This document shows, piece after piece, positions 22,785 through 32,066 of a stretch of DNA of 63,204 bases. Made by a program: the position numbers and the translations under genes. The notes beneath the pieces are model-generated. The model ran no database searches, was not told where the DNA came from, and saw only the letters and a program-made list of their open reading frames with translations. Each line of letters opens with the position of its first letter. Position 1 is the stretch's first letter. Origin of the DNA: Sulfurimonas sp. RIFCSPLOWO2_12_36_12. Lineage in GTDB: Bacteria; Campylobacterota; Campylobacteria; Campylobacterales; Sulfurimonadaceae. The stretch spans positions 1 through 63,204 of the forward strand of contig MIBZ01000044.1 in NCBI GenBank assembly GCA_001829675.1. Direction: 5' to 3'.

Positions 22785-24077
22785 TTATTTTTTAAGTCTT
22801 ACTCTAACAGACTGTTCATGAGCAGTCAGCCCCTCTATTTTTGCAATAAGTGCACACTCTTCGCCTATCTCGTTTATTGCTTTTTGACTAAAAGAGATAA
22901 TTGATGTCTTTTTCATAAAGTTTTCAACTCCAAGCGGAGAGTAGAACTTAGCAGTTCCGCCTGTTGGAAGCGTATGGTTTGGACCTGCCACATAGTCGCC
23001 TATCGCTTCAGGAGTATTATGTCCTAAAAAAATTGCTCCGGCATGTTTTATAAGCGGAAGCAGCTCAAAAGGAGATATTGTAGCAACCTCCAGATGTTCA
23101 GGCGCTATTTGGTTCATAAGTGTAATCGCTTCTTCCATATCTGCGGTTACAATTATTGCTCCGCGCTCCTCAATGGATTTTCTTGCAATCTCTTGGCGTG
23201 GAAGCTTTAATAGCCAATTTTCAATCTCAATTTTTACCTCATCAGCCAACTTTTGTGACGGAGTTATTAAAATAGAGCTTGCCATCTCGTCATGTTCTGC
23301 TTGAGACAACATATCAATAGCCATATGTGAAGGATTTGCGCTATCATCTGCAAGTATTCCTATCTCGCTCGGTCCTGCAATCATATCTATATTTACATCG
23401 CCAAAAACCATCTTTTTTGCAGTTGCCACAAAGATATTTCCCGGTCCGGTAATCACATCTACTTTTGGTATTGTCTGGGTTCCATAAGCCATAGCCGCGA
23501 TTGCGCTTGCTCCGCCGACTTTGTAAACTTCACTCACTCCGCAGAGATGACAAGCCGCAAGAAGAAGTTCATTCGGCTCATTATTCGGTGTTGGCGTACA
23601 TACCACAATCTTCTCAACTCCTGCAACTTGAGCAGGAATAACATTCATAAGAAGTGAAGACGGATAAGCAGCTTTTCCGCCAGGGATGTAAAGTCCGGCA
23701 CTGTCAACAGGAGTAACCCTTTGACCCAGTATTATTCCGTTTGGTTCATCGTCAAACCAAGACCTAGGTTTTTGTTTCTCATGATAAGCTTTAATTCTGT
23801 CGTATGCTAAATGCAAACTGTTTTTTAGTTTTTCATCAAGATTAGCATAAGCTTTGCTCATAGATTCAGTTGATATTTTTAAGTCATCATCGCTCTTTGG
23901 AGTCCATTTGTCAAACTTTGCTATATGCTCTTTTAAGGCTTGATTTTTATTGTTTCTGATTTCACTTATAATATTTCCGACAACAGCACCTACTTGTGCC
24001 ATATCCATTTTGCCTCGTCCAAGAAGCTCGTCAAACTCTATCTTAAAATCAGTGCTTTTTGAATTTGTAAAAATCAT
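22785..24077 (-). CDS. hisD: Histidinol dehydrogenase
   Basis: A 430-residue zinc enzyme for the last two steps of histidine synthesis, oxidising L-histidinol to L-histidine with NAD. Clear signatures are YIPGGKAAYPSS, VITGPGNIFVATAKKMVFG, MIAGPSEIGI, the zinc-site SQAEHDE, and GPNHTLPTGGTAKFYSPLG. Full family length. It is the last gene of a compact minus-strand run after aroK and a thioredoxin-like gene, 3 bases after the latter. hisC lies in another operon at 47-48 kb. Confidence 0.97.
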   Translation of the reverse strand: MIFTNSKSTDFKIEFDELLGRGKMDMAQVGAVVGNIISEIRNNKNQALKEHIAKFDKWTPKSDDDLKISTESMSKAYANLDEKLKNSLHLAYDRIKAYHEKQKPRSWFDDEPNGIILGQRVTPVDSAGLYIPGGKAAYPSSLLMNVIPAQVAGVEKIVVCTPTPNNEPNELLLAACHLCGVSEVYKVGGASAIAAMAYGTQTIPKVDVITGPGNIFVATAKKMVFGDVNIDMIAGPSEIGILADDSANPSHMAIDMLSQAEHDEMASSILITPSQKLADEVKIEIENWLLKLPRQEIARKSIEERGAIIVTADMEEAITLMNQIAPEHLEVATISPFELLPLIKHAGAIFLGHNTPEAIGDYVAGPNHTLPTGGTAKFYSPLGVENFMKKTSIISFSQKAINEIGEECALIAKIEGLTAHEQSVRVRLKK

Positions 24078-24080
24078 TAT

Positions 24081-24497
24081 CTACTTTTTCCCTTTGCTAA
24101 ACTCTTCTTTTACGATAGAGAGCGCCTTTAAAAAATTCTCAACATCCATGGCTCCCATAAGCGGCTGAAACATCGGCTCTCCATTTGGCTTTAAAAACCA
24201 GATAGCAGGAGTTCCGGGCTGCCATAGCTCTTGTGGCGTAAAATCGCCCTCATCGCTATATGAAATTATTGAAACGAAATTTTTATTTAACTCTTCTACT
24301 ACTTTTTTATCTTTAAATGTTGTTTCATCTAAAATTACACAATATTTACATGTGTGGCTTGATGAGACAAACAAAACAGGCTTTACGACTTTTCGTGCAT
24401 CCTTAATTCCTTCATGGTAATCTTTTGCCCATTTTATATCGGAAGCCGACGCAGTTACTGCCAATGTTAGTATTAAGTATATAAAAAATTTACGCAT
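24081..24497 (-). CDS. Exported thioredoxin-fold protein
   Basis: A 138-residue protein with a signal peptide (residues 1-18, cleavage after SAS). The thioredoxin-like fold has the active-site motif HTCKYCVILDETTF near residue 48-61, a CxxC (CKYC) of the thioredoxin_7/SoxW-like kind, and a cis-proline at PGTPAIWF. Periplasmic thiol-disulfide exchange is likely. It overlaps aroK by 8 bases and precedes hisD by 3, so it is embedded in an amino acid biosynthetic transcript with no obvious partner. Confidence 0.75.
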   Translation of the reverse strand: MRKFFIYLILTLAVTASASDIKWAKDYHEGIKDARKVVKPVLFVSSSHTCKYCVILDETTFKDKKVVEELNKNFVSIISYSDEGDFTPQELWQPGTPAIWFLKPNGEPMFQPLMGAMDVENFLKALSIVKEEFSKGKK

Positions 24498-25005
24498 GTG
24501 TTTTCACCTTTAATAGAAGTTCTTTAGCACACTCAAGTGCGCTCTTGTCTGTTACATCAATCACAATATCCGCAACGGCCGTATATTCTGGCAAACGCTC
24601 TTTATAGAGCTCTTTTGCTTTTTTCAAATCATTTAATAGCGGTCTTTTTTTAAGTTTTTTCGATGCATTTGGATGACTTTTTATTCGCTTGAGTATTTTA
24701 TCAAAAGGTGAGTTTAAAAAAACAACAACTCCGATATCCTTTAAATTTTTCTGTTTATAAAAACCGCCGCCGGTTGATATGAGAGTATTTGTTACACTGT
24801 TTTGCAGCCATAAAGAGACTTTTTTTTCCAAATTTCTAAAATACTCTTCGCCGCTCTCTTCAAATATTTTTTTAACAGTTCTGTTCTCCATACTCTCTAT
24901 CAAGTCATCCGTGTCTATCGACATATAGTCAGATATTTTGATAATTTCACGAGCCACACTGCCCTTGCCTACGCCCATAAATCCAACTAAAATAATATTT
25001 TTCAC
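24490..25005 (-). CDS. aroK: Shikimate kinase
   Basis: A 171-residue P-loop kinase phosphorylating shikimate at the 3-OH in the chorismate pathway. SIDTDDLIE and the lid/shikimate loop STGGGFY plus KKRPLL are present. The P-loop reads GFMGVGKGS, where the residue after the lysine, normally Ser or Thr, is Gly, with Ser one place later. Length fits the family. It starts 2 bases after the membrane protein gene upstream and overlaps the next gene. Confidence 0.9.
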   Translation of the reverse strand: MKNIILVGFMGVGKGSVAREIIKISDYMSIDTDDLIESMENRTVKKIFEESGEEYFRNLEKKVSLWLQNSVTNTLISTGGGFYKQKNLKDIGVVVFLNSPFDKILKRIKSHPNASKKLKKRPLLNDLKKAKELYKERLPEYTAVADIVIDVTDKSALECAKELLLKVKTHA

Positions 25006-25007
25006 TT

Positions 25008-26306
25008 CTACTTTTCTACTTTCATTGTAAACATACTCATGTCAAAATCTGGTTTAGTTTTGATAATTTTTGCATAAATCAAAACCGGAATAACGATATT
25101 GTACTCTAATATTATCATGCTTGCTATAAATGTAATTGCAAAAATCGGTAAAATATAAGGGAGAAAAAATGAAATTATAAAGCCGACAAGAGAGATTATA
25201 AAGAGTAAAAATTGAGTTTTAGCCAATTTTTTGTCAATCATATCATTCATAGTCGGTATGCTCATATATCCCTTGGCATTGAGGTGAAACCAGACCAAAA
25301 ACGGAACTATCTTATATAACATTCCAGACATAATCGAGAAGATAAATCCGCCGCCTATCAATATGGAAACAACCACAATATACTTCTCGTCGTAAAAATC
25401 GTTTATCGCCCATGCAAATGCGCCTAGCGTCATAAAAATAGCCGCACTTCTCCAGTACCAGACCGTTATGTCGCTTATAGGGCGGCGGCGGGCATTTAGT
25501 TTTAAATAGACTGTTGTAGCAAATGCCCAAAAGAAGAGAGCGACCCACACTTTTGCCACTACGCTGTAAGAATCAAAAAATAGATTTAGAATTAACCATA
25601 AAAAGAGTCCAAAACTTATAAGCCAAACGACTTTCTGTTTACAAAACTTTTTAAACCTCGGCGCTACATAAAACATAGGCAAAATATGAAAAGCAACGCC
25701 TATGATTAAAACCCCTGCAAAGCCAAAAATAGCCCAAACGCTATGAATATTTGCAAGCAGTACATGCAGCTCTGAAAATTTGCCACTCCCATGCGATGAG
25801 AGCAGATGTATTCCAATCAAAACTATAATAAACGCAAAGACCAAACTTGTTATCATCGCCTTTACGCTTGGAGTTGCATTTACAACATTTCTCAAACCAA
25901 TTAGCATTGATACTATCATTGTTAAAAAACCTATGCCTAAAAAAAGTGATGCGCTTAAGATAAGTTTTGAGAAATCATACTCTAATCCAAAAATCATAAA
26001 AAGAGTACCGAAAAGTAAAAAAAAGTGTGATATCTTGGCAACCATATCGACTTTGGCAATTTTTACCCCGGCTAAAACCGGCAACATTTGAGTCAATGCT
26101 CCGAGCATCACAAAGCTTAAAAAACCGATAGTTATCGCATGCGTAATTGCTATCGCATCCATAGAGTAGCGGCCTGATAGCGTTTGCGCATCGCTTAAGA
26201 GGATTAAAATTCCCGCCAACACAGCAAAAAGAGGCGCTGTTAAAAAAAATCTAAGCGGTGCTGATATGGGCGGTGCTTGGTCTACCGACAATCCGTCAAA
26301 ATCCAT
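25008..26306 (-). CDS. Twelve-TM membrane protein with conserved histidines (haem-copper-oxidase-I/NnrS-like)
   Basis: A 432-residue polytopic inner-membrane protein, about 12 helices. The stretch THAITIGFLSFVMLGALTQM (His56) and later SELHVLLANIHSVWAIFG and GVAFHILPMF put histidines within helices, as in haem-binding members of the NnrS or oxidase subunit I-like groups. AGGAGG supports the ATG. It is followed by aroK after 2 bases and preceded by a hemerythrin gene after 15. A role with NO, O2 or haem is inferred from the histidines and neighbour only. Confidence 0.6.
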   Translation of the reverse strand: MDFDGLSVDQAPPISAPLRFFLTAPLFAVLAGILILLSDAQTLSGRYSMDAIAITHAITIGFLSFVMLGALTQMLPVLAGVKIAKVDMVAKISHFFLLFGTLFMIFGLEYDFSKLILSASLFLGIGFLTMIVSMLIGLRNVVNATPSVKAMITSLVFAFIIVLIGIHLLSSHGSGKFSELHVLLANIHSVWAIFGFAGVLIIGVAFHILPMFYVAPRFKKFCKQKVVWLISFGLFLWLILNLFFDSYSVVAKVWVALFFWAFATTVYLKLNARRRPISDITVWYWRSAAIFMTLGAFAWAINDFYDEKYIVVVSILIGGGFIFSIMSGMLYKIVPFLVWFHLNAKGYMSIPTMNDMIDKKLAKTQFLLFIISLVGFIISFFLPYILPIFAITFIASMIILEYNIVIPVLIYAKIIKTKPDFDMSMFTMKVEK

Positions 26307-26321
26307 ATCCGCCTCCTCTAC

Positions 26322-26762
26322 TTACTGAACAATCAATGATTGCATCATATCTACAATACGCTCAGACTCGGCGCTTAGGTGCTGCTGAGCCATAGTGTAA
26401 AGCATCTGCTCCTCTTTCATATTGTGCTGCTGCATTAAAATCATAAGTGTTTCGCTGTTGCCGAAAAATTTATCTTTATCCTTAGCTTCTATCGCTTTAC
26501 CCATCTCGGCTATTAGATTTCTCATCTGAACATGTTCATGTCTCATCATGGCAGTTGGACCCTGCGTATTTCCAGTTTTTTGTTCAAACTCAAAAAACAT
26601 AACGCGCTCTTCCATTTGAAAATGTCTCTCAGTTGCCTTTGCAAACTCCTCGTACGCCTCTTTTGCACTCTCTATTGATTTTGCAACAGCATCTTCCATA
26701 TTTGCAAAAAGCTCGTCACAACGACCATGATCTGCAGTTAAATACTCTTTTATTGTGCTCAT
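26322..26762 (-). CDS. Hemerythrin-domain (HHE) protein
   Basis: A 146-residue four-helix-bundle protein with the diiron ligand pattern of hemerythrins: DHGRCDELF near the start, ATERHFQMEE, RHEHVQMRNL and QQHNMKEEQMLY. Such proteins bind O2 or NO, or supply iron for cluster repair. It opens the minus-strand cluster that continues with the 12-TM protein, and AAGG precedes its ATG. Soluble and cytoplasmic, as no signal peptide is seen. Exact ligand unknown. Confidence 0.88.
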   Translation of the reverse strand: MSTIKEYLTADHGRCDELFANMEDAVAKSIESAKEAYEEFAKATERHFQMEERVMFFEFEQKTGNTQGPTAMMRHEHVQMRNLIAEMGKAIEAKDKDKFFGNSETLMILMQQHNMKEEQMLYTMAQQHLSAESERIVDMMQSLIVQ

Positions 26763-26838
26763 AATTTATACCTTGATTGTTAAAATTTTCGTATTATATT
26801 AAAAATAAATTAAATTGAAATTACCACGAATCAATAAT

Positions 26839-26886
26839 CAATTCGAATTGCTGTTTAAACAGCTTTTTACTATTTTTTACTATAAT
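26839..26886 (+). promoter_or_regulatory. ctp operon promoter with adjacent palindromes
   Basis: CAATTCGAATTG (26839-26850) and GCTGTTTAAACAGC (26850-26863) are perfect 12- and 14-base palindromes sharing one base, in the divergent region between the hemerythrin gene and ctp. TATAAT at 26881-26886 follows T-rich sequence and lies 28 bases before the ctp ATG. As no gene ends here, the palindromes are more likely operators than terminators. Confidence 0.45.
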
Positions 26887-26914
26887 AGCCTTTTTAATTC
26901 AGATAGGATAAATA

Positions 26915-28246
26915 ATGAAAAACAAAAAGTTAATTACTCTTGGTTTTGCTTCCGTAGCAGTTGCGTTAGCCTTGCTGTTTTCTACAAATCTATTTGCCTC
27001 CGTCACAGATAAGACGCAAAAGAAAGAAAACAACAAAGAAGCATCAAGACTTGAGGCTTTGGCAAAATTTACAAAAGTCATCAGTATTGTTGAGCAGTAC
27101 AATGTTGATAATGTGACAATTGAAGAACTTATGGACAAAGCGCTTGAGGGTATGATGAGCAACCTAGACGCTCACTCGAACTATTTAACACAAAAAGATT
27201 ACAAGAATTTAAAAGTTCAGACAAACGGTGAATTTGGCGGACTTGGAATCACTGTTGGGGTAAAAGACGGCGCTCTTACCGTAATTGCTCCTATTGAGGG
27301 GACTCCGGCAGATAAAGCAGGTATAAAAGCGGGCGATATAATTCTCAAAATCGATGAAAAATCTACATTAAGCATGACTATCGATGAAGCTGTTTCAATT
27401 ATGAGAGGCAAAGTCGGCACTCCGATTAAATTGACAGTCGTTAGAGAGGGAGAAACAAAACCTCTTGAAATCAAAATAGTAAGAGGAAACATCACAATAG
27501 AGTCGGTATATGCAAAATCTATCGGCAATGACATTCAATATATCAGAGTTACAAGTTTTGACAAAAAAGTTATAGCAGATGTTGCCAAAGCCATCAAACA
27601 AAGAAAAGCAACTACGAAAGGAATCGTTCTTGATTTGAGAAACAATCCAGGCGGACTTCTCGACCAAGCTGTCGGACTTGTAAATCTGTTTGTTGATAAA
27701 GGTGACATAGTTTCTCAAAAAGGCAGAAACAAAGCTGATGATGAAGTTTATACGGCAAAACCTGAAAATACTATAACCGAAGCACCGTTAGTCGTGCTGG
27801 TAAATGGCGGAAGTGCGAGTGCGAGTGAAATCGTAAGCGGTTCGCTTCAAGACCATAAAAGAGCAATTATAGTCGGTCAAAATACATTTGGAAAAGGAAG
27901 CGTTCAAGTTGTGCTTCCTATAACTGAAGAAGAGGCTATAAAGCTTACAATCGCCAGATACTACCTTCCAAGCGGAAGAACTATCCAAGCTGTCGGTGTA
28001 AAGCCTGATATTGAAGTCTTCCCTGGTGAAGTTAAAACAAATAAAAATGAGTATGCGTTAAAAGAGGCTGACTTAAAGAAACATTTAGCAGAAGAGTTGG
28101 AAAAAGTTGACGGCGCACAAGAAGCAGAGGAAGAGGCTAAAAAAGACTCAAAACATATCATAACTGATGAGATGATGAACAAAGACATTCAGCTTAAAGT
28201 CGGTACCGATATTATAAAAGCATTAATTATTACAAAGGGAGTGTAA
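26915..28246 (+). CDS. ctp: C-terminal processing protease, S41 family
   Basis: A 443-residue periplasmic serine protease. An N-terminal hydrophobic segment (about residues 5-28) serves as signal or anchor. A PDZ domain spans GGLGITVGVKDG to about residue 190. The S41 domain has LRNNPGGLLDQAV, the nucleophile segment NGGSASASEIVSGSL and the general-base lysine in GQNTFGKGSVQ. The tail after about 385 is acidic and coiled-coil-like. It heads the conserved ctp-purC-purS-purQ order known in Campylobacter; purC starts 3 bases after the stop. Confidence 0.95.
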   Translation: MKNKKLITLGFASVAVALALLFSTNLFASVTDKTQKKENNKEASRLEALAKFTKVISIVEQYNVDNVTIEELMDKALEGMMSNLDAHSNYLTQKDYKNLKVQTNGEFGGLGITVGVKDGALTVIAPIEGTPADKAGIKAGDIILKIDEKSTLSMTIDEAVSIMRGKVGTPIKLTVVREGETKPLEIKIVRGNITIESVYAKSIGNDIQYIRVTSFDKKVIADVAKAIKQRKATTKGIVLDLRNNPGGLLDQAVGLVNLFVDKGDIVSQKGRNKADDEVYTAKPENTITEAPLVVLVNGGSASASEIVSGSLQDHKRAIIVGQNTFGKGSVQVVLPITEEEAIKLTIARYYLPSGRTIQAVGVKPDIEVFPGEVKTNKNEYALKEADLKKHLAEELEKVDGAQEAEEEAKKDSKHIITDEMMNKDIQLKVGTDIIKALIITKGV

Positions 28247-28249
28247 CAG

Positions 28250-28963
28250 ATGGAAAAAAGAGAATTACTCTACGAAGGAAAAGCAAAAAAACTCTTTTCA
28301 ACTGATGATGAAAATTTAATTATTTCAGAATTCAAAGATGATTTGACTGCATTTAATGGAGCTAAAAAATCTAGCGAAGCAGGTAAAGGTGCGCTCAATA
28401 ACAAAATTTCAACAGAACTTTTTAAACTTTTAGAAGCTAACGGCATACAGACGCATTTTGTTAAAATGCTCGATGACAATAACATGTTGCATAAAAAAAC
28501 TAAAGTTATATTGATTGAAGTTATTGTCAGAAATATCGCAACCGGAAGCCTAAGCAAAAACCTTGGCATAAAAGAAGCAACTGTGCTTCCGTTTACTCTT
28601 GTTGAGTTTGATTATAAAAATGACGAACTTGGAGATCCAAAATTAAATGACCAGCATGCTCTTATTTTAGGACTTGTCGATTTTCAAGATGAGCTTGATA
28701 AGCTTCGTCGTATGTCAAGACAAATAAATGATATACTCAAACCATATTTTGCGTCTAAAGGTCTTAATTTAGTTGACTTTAAACTTGAATTTGGAAAAGA
28801 CAAAAGCGGAAATATTATTTTAATTGATGAGATTAGTCCGGATAATTGTCGTTTTTGGGATATGGTAAGCGGAGAAAAAATGGATAAAGATAGATTCCGC
28901 CAAGGTTTAGGCGGTTTAAAAGTAGCTTACGAGCAAGTTCTAAACCGAATACTAGATAAATAG
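28250..28963 (+). CDS. purC: SAICAR synthetase (phosphoribosylaminoimidazole-succinocarboxamide synthase)
   Basis: A 237-residue enzyme joining CAIR and aspartate with ATP in de novo purine synthesis. Signature segments are [51 protein letters not shown] and [12 protein letters not shown]. The start follows GGGAGTG 3 bases after ctp. It is the first of three purine genes translated in series. Confidence 0.97.
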   Translation: MEKRELLYEGKAKKLFSTDDENLIISEFKDDLTAFNGAKKSSEAGKGALNNKISTELFKLLEANGIQTHFVKMLDDNNMLHKKTKVILIEVIVRNIATGSLSKNLGIKEATVLPFTLVEFDYKNDELGDPKLNDQHALILGLVDFQDELDKLRRMSRQINDILKPYFASKGLNLVDFKLEFGKDKSGNIILIDEISPDNCRFWDMVSGEKMDKDRFRQGLGGLKVAYEQVLNRILDK

Positions 28964-28985
28964 TAAAAAAATTAAGGAATAATAG

Positions 28986-29228
28986 ATGAAAGTAATTGTA
29001 AATGTGTTTTTAAAAGCTGGCGTTTTAGACTCTCAAGGTAAAGCGGTTCATCATGCGTTAGATTCTCTGCACTTTAGTAATGTAAGCGATGTTCGTGTCG
29101 GAAAGCAGATAGTTCTGCAAATGAACGAGAGCGATGATAAAAAAGCTATGACAGATGTTACAAAAATGTGTGAGGAGCTTCTTGCAAATACGGTAATCGA
29201 AGATTATACTATTGAGCTAGTAAAATGA
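28986..29228 (+). CDS. purS: Phosphoribosylformylglycinamidine synthase subunit PurS
   Basis: An 80-residue structural subunit of the three-part FGAM synthase (PurS-PurQ-PurL). The pattern VFLKAGVLDSQGKAVHHALDSL followed in split form by VSDVRVGKQI and EELLANTVIEDYTIEL is typical. It overlaps purQ by 4 bases (ATGA). purL is not in the window. Confidence 0.95.
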   Translation: MKVIVNVFLKAGVLDSQGKAVHHALDSLHFSNVSDVRVGKQIVLQMNESDDKKAMTDVTKMCEELLANTVIEDYTIELVK

Positions 29229-29899
29229 AAGTAACGATTTTACAATTTCCCGGTACCAACTGCGAATACGATACGCAAAATGCTTTTAAATCGCTAGGTG
29301 CCGAAACTGAAATTTTATGGCATAAATCAGAGAGTGTTCCTTCTGATACAGACCTTTTAGTAGTTGCAGGCGGTTTTAGCTACGGCGACTATCTAAGAAG
29401 CGGTGCTATCGCAAAATTCAGTCCTGTTATGAAAGCTGTCATAAAGTATGCTAAGGACGGCGGAAAAGTTTTAGGAATATGTAACGGTTTTCAAGTGTTG
29501 ACAGAAGCGGGTCTACTTCCCGGTGCGCTTAAGCGAAATGAGAGTCTGCACTTCATCTCAAAACACCACCATCTTAAAGTTGTCAACAATGACAATATAT
29601 TTTTAAAAAAACTTAACAAAAACGATGTTATTAATGTTCCGATAGCTCACCATGACGGAAACTATTACATAGATGAGAACGGTTTAAAAGAGCTTTATGC
29701 CAACAATCAAATTCTTCTGAAATATTGTGATGAAAACGGCGAAGACAAAAATCCCAACGGCAGTGTTGACTTAATTGCCGGTGTTTGCAACAAAGAGAGA
29801 ACTGTTTTTGGACTTATGCCTCATCCGGAGAGAGCAATGGAGACACTTCTTGGAAGTGCTGATGGCGTAAAAATGTTACAAGGATTTTTAGAAGCGTGA
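29225..29899 (+). CDS. purQ: Phosphoribosylformylglycinamidine synthase subunit PurQ (glutaminase)
   Basis: A 224-residue class I glutamine amidotransferase that releases ammonia for the PurL active site. The nucleophile is Cys86 in LGICNGFQVL, and the His-Glu pair is in MPHPERAME. FPGTNCEYDT at the N-terminus is specific to PurQ. It overlaps purS by 4 bases and the next gene by a TGATG junction. Confidence 0.97.
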   Translation: MKVTILQFPGTNCEYDTQNAFKSLGAETEILWHKSESVPSDTDLLVVAGGFSYGDYLRSGAIAKFSPVMKAVIKYAKDGGKVLGICNGFQVLTEAGLLPGALKRNESLHFISKHHHLKVVNNDNIFLKKLNKNDVINVPIAHHDGNYYIDENGLKELYANNQILLKYCDENGEDKNPNGSVDLIAGVCNKERTVFGLMPHPERAMETLLGSADGVKMLQGFLEA

Positions 29900-31032
29900 T
29901 GAGATTACTCTTAGTATGGCTACTTCTTTATGGTGTAATTTTCGCGAATGTAGATGATGCTACACAGGAGATAGACAGCTCTGTTAATTCTGCCAACACA
30001 GAAGAAGAGATAACTCAAAACGATGCTCTTCAAAAAGTTATATATTTGAGCTATGAAAAAATTCCTCAAAGAGTTATAAAAGGCGAAATTTTTAAAGTAA
30101 CCATTAAAACACTCTGCGTTGTCAAAGATTTTGTAGATATTACATATGAATTATCAGGTTCAGAGGGCTTAAAGCTGCTGAGTGATTTTCCATCAAGAGA
30201 GACAGACCCAAAACACTACCTTGAAACTTTTTATTTTTTAGCAACTTCAGAGAACGCCAAACTTCCTAATTTTAAAGCAACTCTTCTTGATTATAATAAT
30301 AAGAAATACGATACCACTACCCTTGAGGGTGAAAAATTAAATGTTATTTCACTAAACCCTAAAAGTGATTTCTCAAACATAATAGCAAACTCATTTGATA
30401 TAGTCGAGTATAAAACAACAAGTTATGATGCCACATATAACATAGTTGTATTTGTAGCAGCTGCAACAAACTCTAATATTTCTGCTTTAAAATTAAACGG
30501 TGTCTATAAACAGGGAATAGAATCCGTTGCAGATTCCTATCTAAACTCTAAAATCACATACTATGCAATAATTGACAAGCGGGTAGAAAATCTAGCATTC
30601 TCATACTTCAATATAATAAAAGATAAATTCATACAGATAAACATCCCTATTATAGTAAATGATGACAGCGTAACTACTCAAAGCGACTTAAAACCAAAAG
30701 ACCAATCTCATGAAATACTGAAAATGGGCATAGCTACGATTGTAGCTATTATTGCTTTTTTAATTATTTTATGGAAAAAACAGTACATCTATCTGATTTT
30801 TATTATTATTCCACTTGTTTATGTTCTCTACACAGGCACTCCCTCAAAAGAGATATGTATAAAAGAGGGTTCAAGCATATATCTGCTTCCGGTAGCCAAT
30901 GGAACAATATTTGAAACAACTTCCAGCCAGTATAATCTGCAAAAAGAGTTTGAAGTAAAAGGATGGGCAAAAGTACAGTTGAGGGATAAAAAAATAGGTT
31001 GGGTAAAAGATGAAGATATTTGCTCAAATTAG
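29899..31032 (+). CDS. Exported membrane protein with C-terminal SH3-like domain
   Basis: About 377 residues from the ATG that overlaps the purQ stop; a GTG one codon earlier is also possible. It has a signal peptide (about 1-18), an extracytoplasmic BatD-like beta domain (about 45-265), two close membrane helices (about 275-292 and 297-315), and a C-terminal bacterial SH3-like segment with VKGWAKVQLRDKKIGWVKDED. A protein of this kind lies at the same place, between purQ and plsC, in Campylobacter. Function unknown; a cell-wall or protein-binding role fits the SH3 domain. Confidence 0.7.
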   Translation: MRLLLVWLLLYGVIFANVDDATQEIDSSVNSANTEEEITQNDALQKVIYLSYEKIPQRVIKGEIFKVTIKTLCVVKDFVDITYELSGSEGLKLLSDFPSRETDPKHYLETFYFLATSENAKLPNFKATLLDYNNKKYDTTTLEGEKLNVISLNPKSDFSNIIANSFDIVEYKTTSYDATYNIVVFVAAATNSNISALKLNGVYKQGIESVADSYLNSKITYYAIIDKRVENLAFSYFNIIKDKFIQINIPIIVNDDSVTTQSDLKPKDQSHEILKMGIATIVAIIAFLIILWKKQYIYLIFIIIPLVYVLYTGTPSKEICIKEGSSIYLLPVANGTIFETTSSQYNLQKEFEVKGWAKVQLRDKKIGWVKDEDICSN

Positions 31033-31708
31033 TTGGTTTTTTGCAACAATAGTTATTGTTACTTCTCTTGCCTTTATGATTTTAACTTTTCGTATTTTTC
31101 CAAGACCATATAGCAGAAAATTTTCTGCTTGGCTAATCAGAGTTACTATTTTCTTCACGGTGGAGATAAAAGGCAAAGAGGATCCAAACGCACAGATGTT
31201 TCTGCTCAATCATCAAAGCGATTTAGACATAGCGATTATGGAGACGATAACAAAGAGAGACCTTGCATGGGTTGCAAAAAAAGAGCTTTTTGACATGCCT
31301 TTTTTTGGTTTGGCTCTAAAACTGCCGCAAGACATTGCAGTTGAGAGAGAGAGTAAAACATCGCTTATAAAACTGCTAAAAGATGCAAAACATGTTCTTA
31401 AAACAAACAGAGTTATAACCATGTTTCCTGAAGGAACGCGTTCCACAAAAGATGTGATGCTCCCTTTTAAATCAGGTGCAAAAATAGTAGCCAACGCAAA
31501 TAAACTTTGCGTTCAACCGATAGTGCTTATGCAGACGGCAAAATATTATAATATGAAGAATTTATACTACAAACCGGGTCGAGTTACGGTTATTTTCATG
31601 GAGTCATTCATAGCAGACAAAAGCGATGAGAATTGGTTAAGTGATTTACGAATAAAAATGCAAAAGGTGTACGATGATGAGCTGGCAAACGATCCTAGCC
31701 ATAGGTAG
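31010..31708 (+). CDS. plsC: 1-acylglycerol-3-phosphate O-acyltransferase
   Basis: A 232-residue inner-membrane enzyme acylating lysophosphatidic acid to phosphatidic acid. An N-terminal membrane helix (about 5-27) is followed by LLNHQSDLDI (the NHxxxxD catalytic motif), the substrate-binding FPEGTRST, and a third block QPIVLMQTAKY. It overlaps the upstream gene by 23 bases and crcB by 35, typical of a tightly coupled transcript. Confidence 0.93.
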   Translation: MKIFAQISWFFATIVIVTSLAFMILTFRIFPRPYSRKFSAWLIRVTIFFTVEIKGKEDPNAQMFLLNHQSDLDIAIMETITKRDLAWVAKKELFDMPFFGLALKLPQDIAVERESKTSLIKLLKDAKHVLKTNRVITMFPEGTRSTKDVMLPFKSGAKIVANANKLCVQPIVLMQTAKYYNMKNLYYKPGRVTVIFMESFIADKSDENWLSDLRIKMQKVYDDELANDPSHR

Positions 31709-32066
31709 CGGCGGTTTTTTAGGCGCAGTGCTTCGTGCTTATCTAAACGGAGTTATATCTCATAGGCTGCCGCATGACCTCCCTTTTGGAACTCTGGGAG
31801 TAAACCTAATCGGCAGTTTTATTATGGGTATTTTAATAGCCTATTTTATGTACACAACACTCTTTTCCATGCATGTAAAATCTTTTTTAACCACCGGGAT
31901 TTTAGGTGGTTTGACAACTTACTCGGCATTTGCCATAGAGAGTTTTTTTCTGCTTAACAGCGGACATATAGCTTTAGCGATAGCAAATATCTCTCTTAAT
32001 GCGTTTGGCTCTATTTTTATGGCAGGAAGCGGTTTTTATATAGTGAAGTTTCTTCTCAAAGCATAA
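31674..32066 (+). CDS. crcB: Fluoride ion channel Fluc/CrcB
   Basis: A 130-residue four-helix membrane protein of the Fluc family, which exports fluoride as a dual-topology dimer. GSGGFLGAVLRAYL, FGTLGVNLIGSFIMG and GILGGLTTYSAF are the family motifs. It overlaps plsC. No fluoride riboswitch is seen. Its last codons (LLKA and stop) lie in a 20-base sequence repeated on the far side of the mazEF cassette. Confidence 0.94.
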   Translation: MMSWQTILAIGSGGFLGAVLRAYLNGVISHRLPHDLPFGTLGVNLIGSFIMGILIAYFMYTTLFSMHVKSFLTTGILGGLTTYSAFAIESFFLLNSGHIALAIANISLNAFGSIFMAGSGFYIVKFLLKA

